Positions 21,630 through 48,809 of a DNA stretch of 64,000 nt are shown here, one piece after another. Position 1 is the stretch's first letter; each line of letters begins with the position of its first letter. The stretch is from Sipunculus nudus (lineage: Eukaryota; Annelida; Sipuncula; Golfingiida; Sipunculidae), in assembly GCA_026874595.1 (NCBI GenBank), contig CM049306.1:56295519-56359518 (forward strand), read 5' to 3'. The notes under the pieces were generated by a model that made no database searches, was not told where the DNA came from, and saw nothing but the letters and a program-made list of their open reading frames with translations. The position numbers and the translations under genes were made by a program.

Positions 21630-23765
21630 TGGACCTACGGGTCACGGCGCTCAGCTGAAGTTTGAAATTTTTGCAAATGCAAAATATTCTATTGTAATGT
21701 TTTTCATATATATATAAGCATATGAGAAGCTAAGAGGAAAGGAGCCCTCCTACTTGGTTATAGTAAAGATCTAAATATATGATTGCAAAACTAATACTCT
21801 TACAAAACTGCCATGAAGAAAAACAGTAAAAGTTTTGCATATGAAAAATTTATAGATGGACAGACAAGTGGACAGAATGGACTAATACCTTTATTTCACT
21901 TTCAAGGGAATAATGCATTTAAGTGTACATTTAAGCTTATTTTTTAGCATATCCAATTTTTCCAGTAATAGCTTTTATCAGATTCATTTTTTTTAATTAC
22001 AAGTTTTATAAATTTGTAATAAAAAACTGAAATATATAAGTTAAAATATCAGAATTCTAAGTTGCAATCATTATTTATCCAGAGTTTAGCTCCTATTGGG
22101 TCATATTATGCACATATATTTTATTATTTTTTTATCACAAATGTTTAAACTGAATTTAAAAGGAAATAATGCCACAACATGGCATCTTTAAGATTATTCC
22201 TTGAATCACTATTAAAAAGTTTTGTACGTTGGAGTTTTCAGTACATGTTTAATTTTATTTTCCAAAATAAACGCTTAATTCAGTAAATCTGATAAAATAA
22301 AAACATCTTTTCAAATGAAGTATACACACTGTTGGTTGAATGAGGGACAAACAATATCATTGTGCTAATTTCTATCTCGGCTATAATTAATTACTGGAAT
22401 TAATAGCCAATTTCACAGCTGGTGAAGTTTTTACTCTTCTGAAGTAAGGAATTACTTATCTGATGAACATCTACACTTTCATAGCAATACACCATCTTGT
22501 GGACAATTAAATGTGCACTTTAATTATTGTAAACCCGGTGGTACAATAAAAAATCTAAAATGTAGCATAGCCTAGAATAAGAATGAATCAAATACAGAAA
22601 ATTATAACATTCATCTAGTTTATGCACCAGCGGGGGAGGGAGGGGGGGGGGGGGTGTGCAGGGCAGAGGGGAAGCCTGCTAGTACTAGTGACCAAACTGA
22701 GCCAAGATAAGCTACCTGCAGAGGGTTACATTGTAGGATTTTCCTGACAGATAATAGAAAACAACACAGAAATTTAAGTTTATATTACCAAGGTTGCCGA
22801 AATATCTGCCCTTGATATATACTGCCAGTCTTACAGTTAAAAGTGATAAACAGGGTGCTAGAAGGGTCGCGGCAGGCCACTGAACTTCGCCTTATGTCAA
22901 ATATCCTTTAGCCCCTTAACACATCTAACTGACTTAACCTAGTGCTGACCAGACGTGGGCCAGTGCATCATTCAAGTGCACGCAGAAGAGTGAGGCCTGA
23001 ACATTCCCGGCCGTAGGCCAGCCTACTTTACAATAGTTGTGGCATTAATGGGTCAGTCCAAATACTGATAGCTGAGGGGTAGTAGGCCTGATGTCTTATA
23101 ACATAACACAAGTGAAGGCTGTACTACTAGGTTGGCTTGATGTAAACAACACTTGACATGGTGTATGAAACTGGAATAAAAGCTCTTTTCAATCAATTCC
23201 TATGAAATTTCAGATTTTAAAAGATTAAATCCTTATTTATATATGCTGTGAAAATTAAATCAACAGTGCTTACAGGGAAAAAAGTGCCGTAGCCAAAGAT
23301 GGACAAAATTTAAGGTACTGATTTTTTATTTATGCTAATAACTTAAAAAAAATTGCAAAGTTCAGATCTAATTTTGGGTAAACAATTGAATCTTGATTAC
23401 ATAACGTTATATCACTAAATATCTCCAGCTTCAGCAATTCTCATGTTAAGTGAGTAAATATATTTCCTGATTTTTGTAAAATTTGCATTATATTTGGGTC
23501 CATAACTTCAAAACAATAAGCAATACTTTCCTACTTTTTGGTATGTTCAAGGAAAATGTATGGAAGAATATGAATACAAAATATGATAAAAAAAAAAGAT
23601 AGGTGGTTTTTATATTAGGCAGCCTTGAATAGTAACAATGGCTTTTTATGGAAAACGGAGTTTTTTCCTTAATATTTCGAAGGAACGAAGTCCTAGTGAC
23701 CAAATTTTTGGTATGGTACATTTTGGGAACATCTAACTGTATGCAAATTTTGCAAAAAATATTCA
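21630..23765. mobile_element. ACGG-type Helitron-related element, large copy
   Basis: It starts CAATGGACCTACGGGTCACG and follows the body of the 10146 copy closely, including the G-run and GCAGAGGGGAAGCCTGC near 22665. It is interrupted at 22741-23098 and ends without the ACGG tract and hairpin, running into sequence before an AT microsatellite. Confidence 0.65.
22741..23098. mobile_element. ~360-bp insertion within the 21630-23765 element
   Basis: Relative to 11249 (GGTTACATAATGCAAGTGAAGG), this copy has about 360 extra bases between GGTTACAT and AACACAAGTGAAGG. ACAT is present at both edges, a possible 4-bp target duplication. The insert is GC-richer than its surroundings. Its family is not recognised. 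Confidence 0.55.
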
Positions 23766-23798
23766 CCCGTATAAGCCACATCCACACTCCATGCACTC

Positions 23799-23801
<3 letters not shown>

Positions 23802-23866
<65 letters not shown>

Positions 23867-23880
23867 GTGTTTATATATAT
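23802..23880. repeat. AT dinucleotide microsatellite
   Basis: Over 30 consecutive TA units, continuing as TATATTTATATATATG. Likely polymorphic in length. Confidence 0.95.
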
Positions 23881-26800
23881 TTAAAACTAATTTGGATCTA
23901 ATTAAGGAATAATAATGTTGATATGTAAGCTGAAATGATATATACCCTTCATATTATGAAAAACAAAAAGGTTTTTATTTGAAGCCGTTCAAGGTATGGT
24001 TTGAAAAGTGTAGAGGAGACGCATTATTTAAATTTATGATCCAACGATCCGGCAAAAAATGTTTGTTCAGCAACCTTGAACACTGAGAAGGCTCTCACTT
24101 CTTCGAACCCGAGATCAGGTTCTTGCCCCGGAACTCACAGAATGTAGTTCACTGTAACCTAAACCCGGGATCGATGGAGATTTAATCGCGACCTCTATAG
24201 TGTTCCGGTACGAGTATTCAGGTCTTACGGTTACTATTTGTGCCTTGCTAACAGAATCTCTTAAGCTCAGGTGAAGTTTAGTCATCTGAGATAAGATCAA
24301 CCTGACGACTTTTTCAAAACTATGGCAAATTGTCACAGATCACTAAAAGAGTATTGCTACCTTTGACATGTTGGTTAATATGTAAAAGTTTTCACTTTTT
24401 CTTTCTGGAAATACACAGGCTATTTTGTAAAGCCCAATTTGATCGAAAAAGATGATAGCTAAGTACGGACTTGAAAATCTAGCTACTATTTTTTTAATAA
24501 TGAGTGAATATTCAGTTTGTGATACCAGGTGGGGGCTCAGGTGATTGTGACTTTATTATAGTAGGCTACAACAAGGTCATGTTATTTTCAAGACAATAAA
24601 TTGTGAATTAGCTTTACCGCCAGATGCATTTAAATCCTGGATAGACAAAGTTTAATTTTAATCATGCCTTTCTACATTATTACAGTTTGCATGTTGTTAT
24701 AAGCAAAATAATATATTAATCTTGCTTTTCTGCTAGTCGCTAAATTCTGATAAAAAGGAGAAGCACAGGAGAATAATACATGAATTTTATTGCACTAGAA
24801 GTCATACATATCCTGGTTTATTATCCTAAAATTGCAAATAACAATTACTTAACAGCAAATGTGAAAAAAATATTGATCTGTAAAAATCAATTCCATCTAT
24901 CACTAAGCATTGGTGATGTACAATAATACCTCTACCTCTTACTGAAATATTATTTCATCAAATTAGTGTCTTTGTGAGTCTCTATTTCACATCCTTTCAT
25001 AAAAGATTATTATAAACAGAGCAGTTATAACCAATATTTAGAGTGTCAAATGTGTGTAAGCTTATGATGGATGCACTGTAACTTAATATTATCCAGTTGT
25101 CAGTAAATCAGTTCAATGATCTGCCAGCAGAGGTCGCTTCTGGTTAATCACAAACAGACAAACTTTAAAGACCTTACTTGTTTCTCATTTTTAAATGTTT
25201 TAATTTAATCATCCCAATGTGTAAAATAACCCCAACATAATCCTTACATATATTGTGGCATATACTAAAGTACCTAACACCACTGGTGACAAACGTTTGA
25301 TTTCTTGTTTAATTAGTAATACAAAACACCTCCAAAGTACACCTCCCATATGAATCTCTGCTACAAGTAATGGGTCCCTGTATCATTCACCTTTGTTAAG
25401 TTCTATGGTCTATGATTTATCCTGTCATCATGACCTGTATTATCCCTCGACTGTTGTGGCCATGCAGCTGCCTTGTAGAAGGATAGATACATCCTTGTGT
25501 ATAAGCTTAGTTTTATATTTATGTCTGTTATAGTCCATTTCATTCCCTCATGTCCACCTGTTTTTTGCTATGAAATATTTTATTAGTTAAATTTTAACAG
25601 TTATATTGTAGAGTAGAAGATTAAATGACCTAATTTTCAACAAAGTAAATAAATACCTAACTTGCACCTTTTCTTTAAGAAAGAGAATTTTTTTTTAATT
25701 ATGAGAAATCAGTCTACATTTTACAATATATCAGACCACTTATGGCAGTCAAGGTCACATTCAAGAACAACCTCACTTGATTGCTGCTGATTGGATGATG
25801 TCATGTAAACACTCTAAAAAATATAACCAACTAAAACAAAGATGGTTTCTCATGAAGGGCCATATCATATCTGTCAGATCATTGTGAAGAGACTAAAAAA
25901 TTGTGAAACATAAACTGGGGATTTGTTGTAAAATTCTTAATTTCTATATTAGGTTGTCCATATGTAGTTTTCTAGTAAACTGTTGAAAATATAAACTTTT
26001 ACAAAAATTATCTACAAAAAAAGGTGGACAGCAGGTAATAAAACAGACAATAGCTCCTCTGACCGGTTTTACAAAGCAAGTGAATTTTGATTTAATAGGA
26101 AGCTGCTGTACGTACTATACCACATCCTAATGTTGCAGAATACTGATATATAGAGTTGCTCTATTTCAGAATCTTATATGATCTTATGTATGCATCATTC
26201 ACTAGTGTGAGATATAAAAGATATATAATACATATCTCTTACTTTAATTATATGATTATCATAATACAGTCATATATCAAATGATTTCAAGATGACTGAA
26301 ATATTGGCCAGCCTCCTGTTTTCCCCCTGATTATATCCTGATATTAAATTTTTAAAAATACGTAAAGTCAGTTAGCTAAACAGATTATAGACATTGCAGA
26401 TTTCAGATAAAATCCAGACATTTGTAAATATTGAAATGTCTGTTAATACTAAACAGTGTCTCTGAAGCAATTTATTAGTTTCACTGCAGTCACAAGATAT
26501 ATACACCAAGTGGTTCAACAGGCACTGAAACTGGTTTTAAGTTGAAACACTCAGAGAATCAAAATTATTTGGTTATTTTGTATTAACAGCATTTTGGATT
26601 GTCATGGAAAAGGGCATTAGCTATCAGTAGGAAAGATTAACAAACAAGAGTAAATATTGGTGGGTTATGATATTTTAAGTGTTAAACAAACTTACTTCTA
26701 CAAAGAGAGAAGAAAAATAGTCAGGATTTTATATGCTTTCTCTATGTCTAAGTTCAATTATATGATAAAACAATACCTATAAAATATCCATAATAAGTCT

Positions 26801-28857
26801 ATGATCAAAATTACCCAATTAAATGATCATTAAAATGTATACCTTTTAAAGATTATATACAATCAATTGGTTTAACGACCAATGAAAACTTAACTACAGA
26901 ATATAACAACGGGTAGTTCAACAATAGATATCATTTTATCCTGAACCCCACACCATATTTCAAACCTACAGACATTACCTCTAAAATATATACAACTTAA
27001 TACAACTTGGAACAGGTCTGCTTTACTTAGCAAAGGCAGGCAGTCAGCACTTTTAATATTTTGATTATATGCCACACAGAAACTATAATGGTTATCTACT
27101 CAAAATGACAATGAAAGTATTTACAAAATTCAAAATTAAACACATCACATACAGTCATTTCTACTGTACACTGACTGAAGCATATTCAGAACTCTACTAA
27201 AGCTTAATCTGTACACTGAATGATCATATTACAGGTAGGGAAATTTGTCTTTTTTATACCATGATCATATTATGAGCAGGGAATTATTCTTATATAAAAA
27301 TATCTTATTCATTTAATAATTCATTTGCATTAATTTTTGGCAAAACAGCACACAGAGAAACTGACAAATCATGCACAATTTCCTAGCACAAAAGGCCTAG
27401 CATTTTTCCATTTTGAAATATGAGATGCCAAGTGTCTGTATGACAGAAATGACAGACTTCAGCATTTGAATTTCATTGGACTGCCTTTTGTGTCTGTAAC
27501 AGTAAGGTGTCTGTAATAGAGAGGGGTCCATAAGAAAAGGTTTCTGTTTCTAACATAGGGTATGTCAATACAAGTACATACTCGTATTTTCATCCCATGT
27601 CATACATGTTTGATATCATGCACTGTGTATCGTCATGATTGGATGGTGACAAGGTAGACACTTACAGAAGTTCGAGTGTTGATATGCATGTCATGTTACA
27701 CTCAGTGCCACACAGATACAGTATTATACATAAAATTATTTGGAAATCAGATGTGTTAATTACATCACACTTTGCTTAACAAAGATATGTTTGCAATTTG
27801 TGTTCAATACAAATTTCCACTACCCCTTCCACATGGTAAAACTAAATAAACTCTCTCAGAATGACTAAAAACGGGGGTTTCCAAGCTAAACAAGGAAAAT
27901 ACAGGAGAGCCGTAATAATACAGGAAAATAGGACAAATAGGACCAATTTAATGTCTGCATTGTATTCATTGCATGAGGCTATAATTGTTTTTAATTAATT
28001 TCAAGTTTACAAACTTTGACAGGAGATTTGTGCACGGTATCACTTCCATTACAGTTAACTAGGCTTATGTCCTATTTTCTCTTTGGAAAACTTTTTTTGA
28101 CTGTCTCTATAAACAAAACAATTAAAAGGGTGCACAGGGATTAGTAGAATAAAGTACACACATTTAAGTGAAGATGGGTCTGTATTATAATACAGCATGA
28201 TCTTTCCCTATCAATCCATGTTTACCTAGGCTTCAAAAGTGTGTATTTCAGTTATTAAATATAAAGCATTTCCTGAGTAAACTATAACAGTAAGTTAACA
28301 CACACAGATGACATATGAACATACCTAGTTCACTATATATATATATCTATATATACAATACATCCTTAAAGGAGTTACACGTATGGTCATTTGTTCCTTT
28401 GGATCCTATACAGTCAGTAATGATAAAAGACAATTCCATATGATAACATAAAACAAGAAAAATAATCACTCACTAGCAATCACAAAGCTTAACAATCTAA
28501 TGCTTCATCTGCTGAACATGCTTTAATTTGATCTTTATGAACGTTGTATATTTTATATTTACCTGACAGCATGTAAATCTTTGACTAGAGGATAATATAT
28601 ACAAATGTAATGTTTTAGTACCACCACGTTTTACAGTTGTTGCAGAAGATTCACTTATGGAACATTATATTAAATCTCTCTTATTGGTTAACCAACACCA
28701 ACATACAGTTAAAAATAATGTGGGCACATTTTCAGGCACCATTTTCATTATGGCAAGACCATCATATCATCATTGTTAAATGCTCCACATTTTTAAGGCA
28801 AGAAGTTATATGTGTTCATATAAACTCCTTTCAAGAATGGACATGTTAAGTCTATTA
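23881..28857. other. Long AT-rich stretch without recognisable gene
   Basis: Apparently unique and AT-rich, with short open frames only. An AATAAA on the minus strand at about 24784-24790 is a possible distal polyadenylation signal for SLC35E3, but transposons between 28858 and 31012 make such a long 3' UTR doubtful. Confidence 0.4.
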
Positions 28858-29152
28858 GGCCAAAAAAAATAAAAGGTTGGTTCTCACAGGCATGGCCCAC
28901 GTCAGTCTTATCCCCTGCTTCAAAATTTTGATTTTCATCTTTCAAGAAGATAAAATAATACAATTTTGATTGGATTTCTTTTGTTTTGTAGTGCTTTCAC
29001 TAGTTTAGCAAATAAAACTGTTATTATCATGCTTTCCCTTGATCATATGACATTTTTATCAAAACATACAAATAAAGGTGAAAAATAATTTGCCTGCCCA
29101 CTTTGATTTCTGAAAAAAAGTGCCTGAGAACCAACCCTTATTTTTTTAAGCC
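28858..29152. mobile_element. Harbinger-like MITE with TTA duplication
   Basis: The left end GGCCAAAAAAAATAAAAGGT plus TGGTTCTCACAGGCA and the right end TGCCTGAGAACCAACCCTTA...AAGCC are inverted repeats, flanked by TTA on both sides (28855-28857 and 29153-29155). A 3-bp TTA/TAA duplication is typical of PIF/Harbinger. Related copies lie at 30882, 47262 and 63690. Confidence 0.85.
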
Positions 29153-29725
29153 TTACACACAAAATTTTATGTATACAACATATTAAAATATTGGAATCAT
29201 ATGTACTTCAGTTTTTCATAGTTCAACAAATAAATTATTGATAATTAGTACACCTACAATTATGGTAAAAGGCACATTTCCTGAAGACATGATGTGTGTA
29301 CCAATGGGATTTTAATTTTCACTAAACTATACTCCTATGATATGCCATTACTGAGAGAAGTAATATCTGTATAACGAAAATGCTATTTCATTAAAATGAA
29401 ACAATTAAGTCATGAATGGGTGTAATGAATGTGACAGATGTCCAAATAAAACCATGCCATAGTATGTTTTTTCATATCATATATTCTTTCATTAAAAAGA
29501 AAGAGTTTTGGCCTTTCAAAAGTATGTTGACAGTTCATATGCAACAAATACCTGTCTTTATAATTTTGAAACTTATTACTGAAAACTTGAATCATTTTAT
29601 ACGCAGAAGAAAATATTACAATAAAATTCTTCAGTACTTGAAGAAACTTCATATTGTTAATCATTAGAAAGGAATTCAGAAGAAACAGAAAGGTACCAGT
29701 AAACCCCTAATGAGCCACAGCCAAA

Positions 29726-29883
29726 ACCCAGCATACACGATGCAACACAACTAAAATGAACCAGTCAAGTACAATTTTGTTGAGCTGAGTGACTTTGCAA
29801 AGTGTATGTGCAAAAACAATGCAACCCAACTAAAACTGGCCCTGGTCAGCATTAGGAATATTAGAACAGTTATGGACATAATA

Positions 29884-29930
<47 letters not shown>

Positions 29931-30166
29931 AATATCAATAAAAGTGCTTTCAAAATTCTTGATTGTCTCCATTGTTGTTTAAATGTATACTTCATCTCAT
30001 TGGTTGAATTGGTTAAGTAGGGTCAGTTGGGATGTTATGTGTAGATGCTCAAGTTGGTTCCACTTTGAAGCTTCAGAAAATGGAGGATATTGTAGGAAAC
30101 TGGAGGAAATCAGTTCATATGGGCAAAGCTGAGTCATGTCATGTTGCACCGTGTTTGCCAGGCTTT
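29726..30166. mobile_element. Diverged copy of the CGGCATACACGTTGC element family
   Basis: The left CCCAGCATACACGATGCAAC and right GTTGCACCGTGTTTGCCAGG are imperfect inverted repeats related to the 19273-20495 ends. The interior contains an AT microsatellite at 29885-29925. Confidence 0.65.
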
Positions 30167-30172
30167 CATGTA

Positions 30173-30356
30173 GAGTGAAACCTCGTTGTGTCAAACTCAC
30201 TTAAGTGGAATACCCCACTTATGTCGAAGTTACAGACTCAGTATTCTGGACAACTCTAGTTAAATGATTATCAAATAAAACCCGCTTGTGTAGAACCTCC
30301 GATGTGTCAAAGTTTTCTGAGGGTCCCTTTGACTTCGACACAACGAGGTTTCCCTT
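30173..30356. mobile_element. pogo/Tigger-like MITE
   Basis: The left GAGTGAAACCTCGTTGTGTC and right GACACAACGAGGTTTCCC are inverted repeats with TA on each side. It lies only a few bases from the preceding element. Confidence 0.8.
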
Positions 30357-30881
30357 TATTACCAAGTCCTTATTGTCTTAGAGTTTAGTTCCAGATCCTG
30401 ACTGTGAATTCTTGAATAAATTACCTTAGCAGCCAAGACAACCCAAGGATCCTGTTAAACATGACCCATAGAACCCTTTTCTTATAATTCTACTGTTGGA
30501 GCTTAAAAATTTCAATTTACCAAGAACTGGACTGGCTAGATGTTGATCAAGACAGCCTTTGTGGTCAACTGCTGAGAGCCTTAGACAGCTGGCCGCAGAA
30601 ATATTTTATACTCATAGCGTTTTGCTGAAAACAACATGTCATTATCAATACATATACACACATAAATCATGATAGGTTCAGAAAAGCAGTAGGGGTCAAC
30701 TAATATTATAATGAGGCAATGTAAAATTTAAATAAATATTAAAAATGTTGTAACAATTACCTGCAAAAAAAATAATGTTATCACACTCTATATTCATACA
30801 GTAGTGAAGTTCAATTTATGTATAGAAATACACCTACAGATACGATAACCTACATTTCTTATTAATAAATTTAAATCATTA

Positions 30882-31012
30882 GGCCAAAAAAAAGGTATGG
30901 TTCCCAGACACTTTTTTTCAGAAACAATGCTGCCAGTGATATTTTATTTTTTTTACCTTATCATGTATATTTTGGGTACCAGACATTATTTTGTACCCTC
31001 TCTTTGGCATAA
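30882..31012. mobile_element. Truncated Harbinger-like MITE (same family as 28858)
   Basis: Begins after TTA with GGCCAAAAAAAAGGTATGGT and TCCCAGACAC, as in the 28858 copy. The right end is degenerate (GGCATAAAA). Confidence 0.5.
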
Positions 31013-32196
31013 AAAGCATGGGACACCATTGATATTTATAACAGAAATACATTTTAAATACTATAGGTACTACTAGGAATGTTTGTTATAACAATGAATT
31101 GTATTTATTCTTAACTGGAAATTAAATGGCAATTCTCCATGAAGTACACAGGTGCACAAAAAAATCAGTAAGAGAAATCGATTACCATGTGCACCCTTTC
31201 ATATTGCAAACAAGGAATTCCTGAAGCATTGAAAATGAAAGTTAACCAAGCTCCCATTCCTGTACTCTGTACACAACATGGACAACAGAGTATGATGAAC
31301 ACTTTGCCAAGCCTAATATAATACTAATACCAACACCTGAGACCCATTGCCTCATTTTGGCACATTTGATATAACCGCTTCATTTAAAAATAAATTTGAA
31401 AATATTATTTTATAAAACACTAGAGTCATACGCTGAAAAAAAAACAAAGAGTCACATTTTTATTTTTTACATCATGAGGCCTTAGGCATAAGTTAAAACT
31501 CTTTAAAAATGTTTCACTAGTGCACCAATACACTCAGGTACAAACAAGAATGGCTATGTATTTTCAGACGCACAAACAGATATATGTCTCTATAATACAT
31601 GTACATTAAAACAGGACACACTGAAATTTATGTATGGGATGTGTATATTTATCAGAGAAATCTTGATACAGGGTCTTGTATTGCACATGAAACCATGAAA
31701 AACTAACACGATTTTTACTTTAGAAGACAAAATAAGAATAAAGGACTGGTATTTCACTAAATCCAGCTGCAACACGTGCTGAAGGCATGACCAGGCATTA
31801 AAATTCTAAAGAATGAAAAAAATTGAACTAGTCTTCTGATTTTTTTCATCAGAATGAACAATTGCGTAATCAAATGAATCATTTCTGTACAGAAAATCTA
31901 CAGACAGAACTTACAAGAATATTACAAGCACTTTCTTTCTTCACAAAAAATCTCTCTCAGACTACACGAGGTGGAAAAAACATTAATACCATTTTTAAGC
32001 CCTCTAGTCTTCCTGTAGAAACAGATAAAGAATAACATGAGCATGGACTCTGAAAAAAAGTGAACACTGAGTTGTGGTCAAAATAAAGCAAGGGTGGGAG
32101 AATGTACCCATTTGTGAAACAAGTGTGAGAAATTGTGAGACCAGGTGTCCGGTGTTAAGAGATTCCTGTGCTGCCCCCTAGTGACAGTTTCAATAA
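31013..32196 (-). other. Probable 3' UTR region of SLC35E3
   Basis: Sequence directly after the SLC35E3 stop codon. It holds several minus-strand AATAAA signals (one near 31460) and no recognised repeat. Where the transcript ends is not determined. Confidence 0.35.
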
Positions 32197-46892
<14,696 letters not shown>

Positions 46893-47261
46893 GTTTACAA
46901 AGTCAGTGGCACAGAAATAGTAGTACCACTGATAAACGTGTATGAGGAAAATTGCAGTCCAAAAGATTCAGGAACCAACTTAAATTGAATTGTATACAGA
47001 ATGGAGCACTTAACAAGTGTCCCGATTATATAAATCAGGATCATTTTAAGATGAGTCTGAAAAAAAAATAATATCGGGTATTTCATAACGGGACAAACAT
47101 ATATGTCAAGTTGGCTTAGCTCCATTTAACTGTTCCCAATGTGTTGGAATAGGGGTTCGAAAAACTGGCAGGTCCATTCTTCCATTTTCAGAGAATGATA
47201 GTAATAATGAGCATATGTTATTCATATATTACATTTTACTGTTTATCATATTAACAATAAA
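46893..47261. promoter_or_regulatory. Region upstream of SLC35E3
   Basis: Presumed 5' UTR and promoter on the minus strand. GGCCGCGGCCAT covers the start region. No TATA box was identified with confidence. Confidence 0.3.
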
Positions 47262-47572
47262 AACACAAAATAAAAAGTATGGTTCTCAGGCACCACCCGC
47301 GTACATTTTTTAACCACCGCATCAAATTTTTTTATTTTTATTTTCAATAGAAACTACAAATTTTGAGCTCCAGCCGCTCGGACATTTCTTTCAAGAAGAT
47401 AAGATCATACAATATTGATAAAATTTCCTTTGTTATGTAGTGCTTTTACTTATTTAGCAAAATAAATCTGTACGTTATTATCATTCTCCCCCTAATATAA
47501 AAAAAAATAACGCCCGCCCGCATTGATTGATGAAAAAAGTGCCTGAGAACCAAACCTTATTTTTTATTGCTT
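47262..47572. mobile_element. Harbinger-like MITE (family of 28858)
   Basis: The left ATAAAAAGTATGGTTCTCAG plus GCACC and the right GTGCCTGAGAACCAAACCTT plus AT are inverted repeats. The interior aligns with the 28858 copy (TTTCAAGAAGATAA, TGTAGTGCTTTTACTTATTT). Confidence 0.75.
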
Positions 47573-47933
47573 TAAGGGTTTAAAATGTTATAGATAAAAA
47601 AAAAACAAGAATGAAACATAACAAACAAACAATAAACAATAAAGGTAGGTTTATCTCCATATATTTTACCATATATAATTGCGATTTATTTACCTTTATA
47701 TAACCTTTATTCGATAAATAAAATCATATAAACAGCGCACAACATGATAATAACAAAATTATTTTGCCAAACAGGTAAAATCACATCATAACAAAACGAT
47801 ATATTATCCAAATTAAGAAAGCTCAAAAATCGGTAATTTTTTAATCACTTTTTTTCGGATAGTCAAAATTGACACCCGTGTTGAGAAGCCATCACTTTAT
47901 TTGAAAGGCCAGGTATAAGGTATAAAACCTTTA

Positions 47934-48455
47934 GGCCAAAAACACACTGGCTCGGGCAGCAAGCGTGCGGCAAGCGTTCACATGGCAGGTACGCGGAATT
48001 TTCAAAACAGACTTGCGCAAGACTTTTTTTGTGGTATTTTATATGTTTGTCTAAGAAATATACCCCTGTATATCGTATATTTATTAAAATGGTAATGATA
48101 TCACTCAATGAACATTAATTATGATAATTTTAAATCAACATGTTTTTAAGTGAATGTATCTGCTTTTAATTAACACATCAAAGAATTATACATGTATATA
48201 AATATGCATATGTCTACGTATAATTGTTATATATGTTATATTTACTTATATACATTACTATATATTGAAGTATACAAATAAAAAAGGTGTAAATTAAATG
48301 CATTTTACAGATCTCCAACAGACACAATATATATTTACAAGAAATCCGCAGGCGGCGCGCGCGAGGCAACCGGCAAATATATCGCTCCGGGAGCGATCGA
48401 AGGAACTCGCTGCGTTACCGCCTGCGTGCCGCCCGCGCCAGTGTGTGTTTTGGCC
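47934..48455. mobile_element. 522-bp MITE with GGCCAAAACACACTGG ends
   Basis: The left GGCCAAAAACACACTGGCTC plus GGGCAGC and the right end GCCGCCCGCGCCAGTGTGTG plus TTTTGGCC are inverted repeats over more than 35 bp. The ends are GC-rich and the interior AT-rich. The flanks (TTTA and TTCA) do not give a clean duplication. Confidence 0.8.
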
Positions 48456-48593
48456 TTCATAAAAATATCCAGCCATAAACAACTTTTTTACATACAATTC
48501 GGCATCTAACCATGCTAACATTTAAGAAATTTCAACAACGAAAGAATTTAATCGCTGGTCTAGGTAAAAACGGGAGGAGGGTGCAGTATATAA

Positions 48594-48595
<2 letters not shown>

Positions 48596-48645
<50 letters not shown>
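48596..48645. repeat. AT dinucleotide microsatellite
   Basis: About 22 TA units. Confidence 0.9.
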
Positions 48646-48646
<1 letters not shown>

Positions 48647-48692
48647 CATCTATGGTAATACGTGGTATAGCCGTGTTAGTCTCTAGTTGAAG

Positions 48693-48809
48693 CGAAGGTA
48701 AAGATAAACAGTGACGCCTTTTAGATAGACAAACTAGTTTTTAACACACTCATTTGTTAATAAACTAGTTCGTCTATCTTAAAGGCGTCACTGTTTATCC
48801 TTACCTTCG
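48693..48809. repeat. 117-bp near-perfect hairpin
   Basis: CGAAGGTAAAGATAAACAGT with the following GACGCCTTTTAGATAGAC is mirrored by GTCTATCTTAAAGGCGTCAC and TGTTTATCCTTACCTTCG. The arms are about 50 bp with a short loop (ACACACTCATTTG). It could form a foldback structure in DNA or RNA. Confidence 0.85.

Noticed and set aside
24100-24130. TTCGAACCCGAGATCAGG resembling part of a tRNA or SINE
   Set aside because: No cloverleaf and no A/B-box pair at proper spacing.
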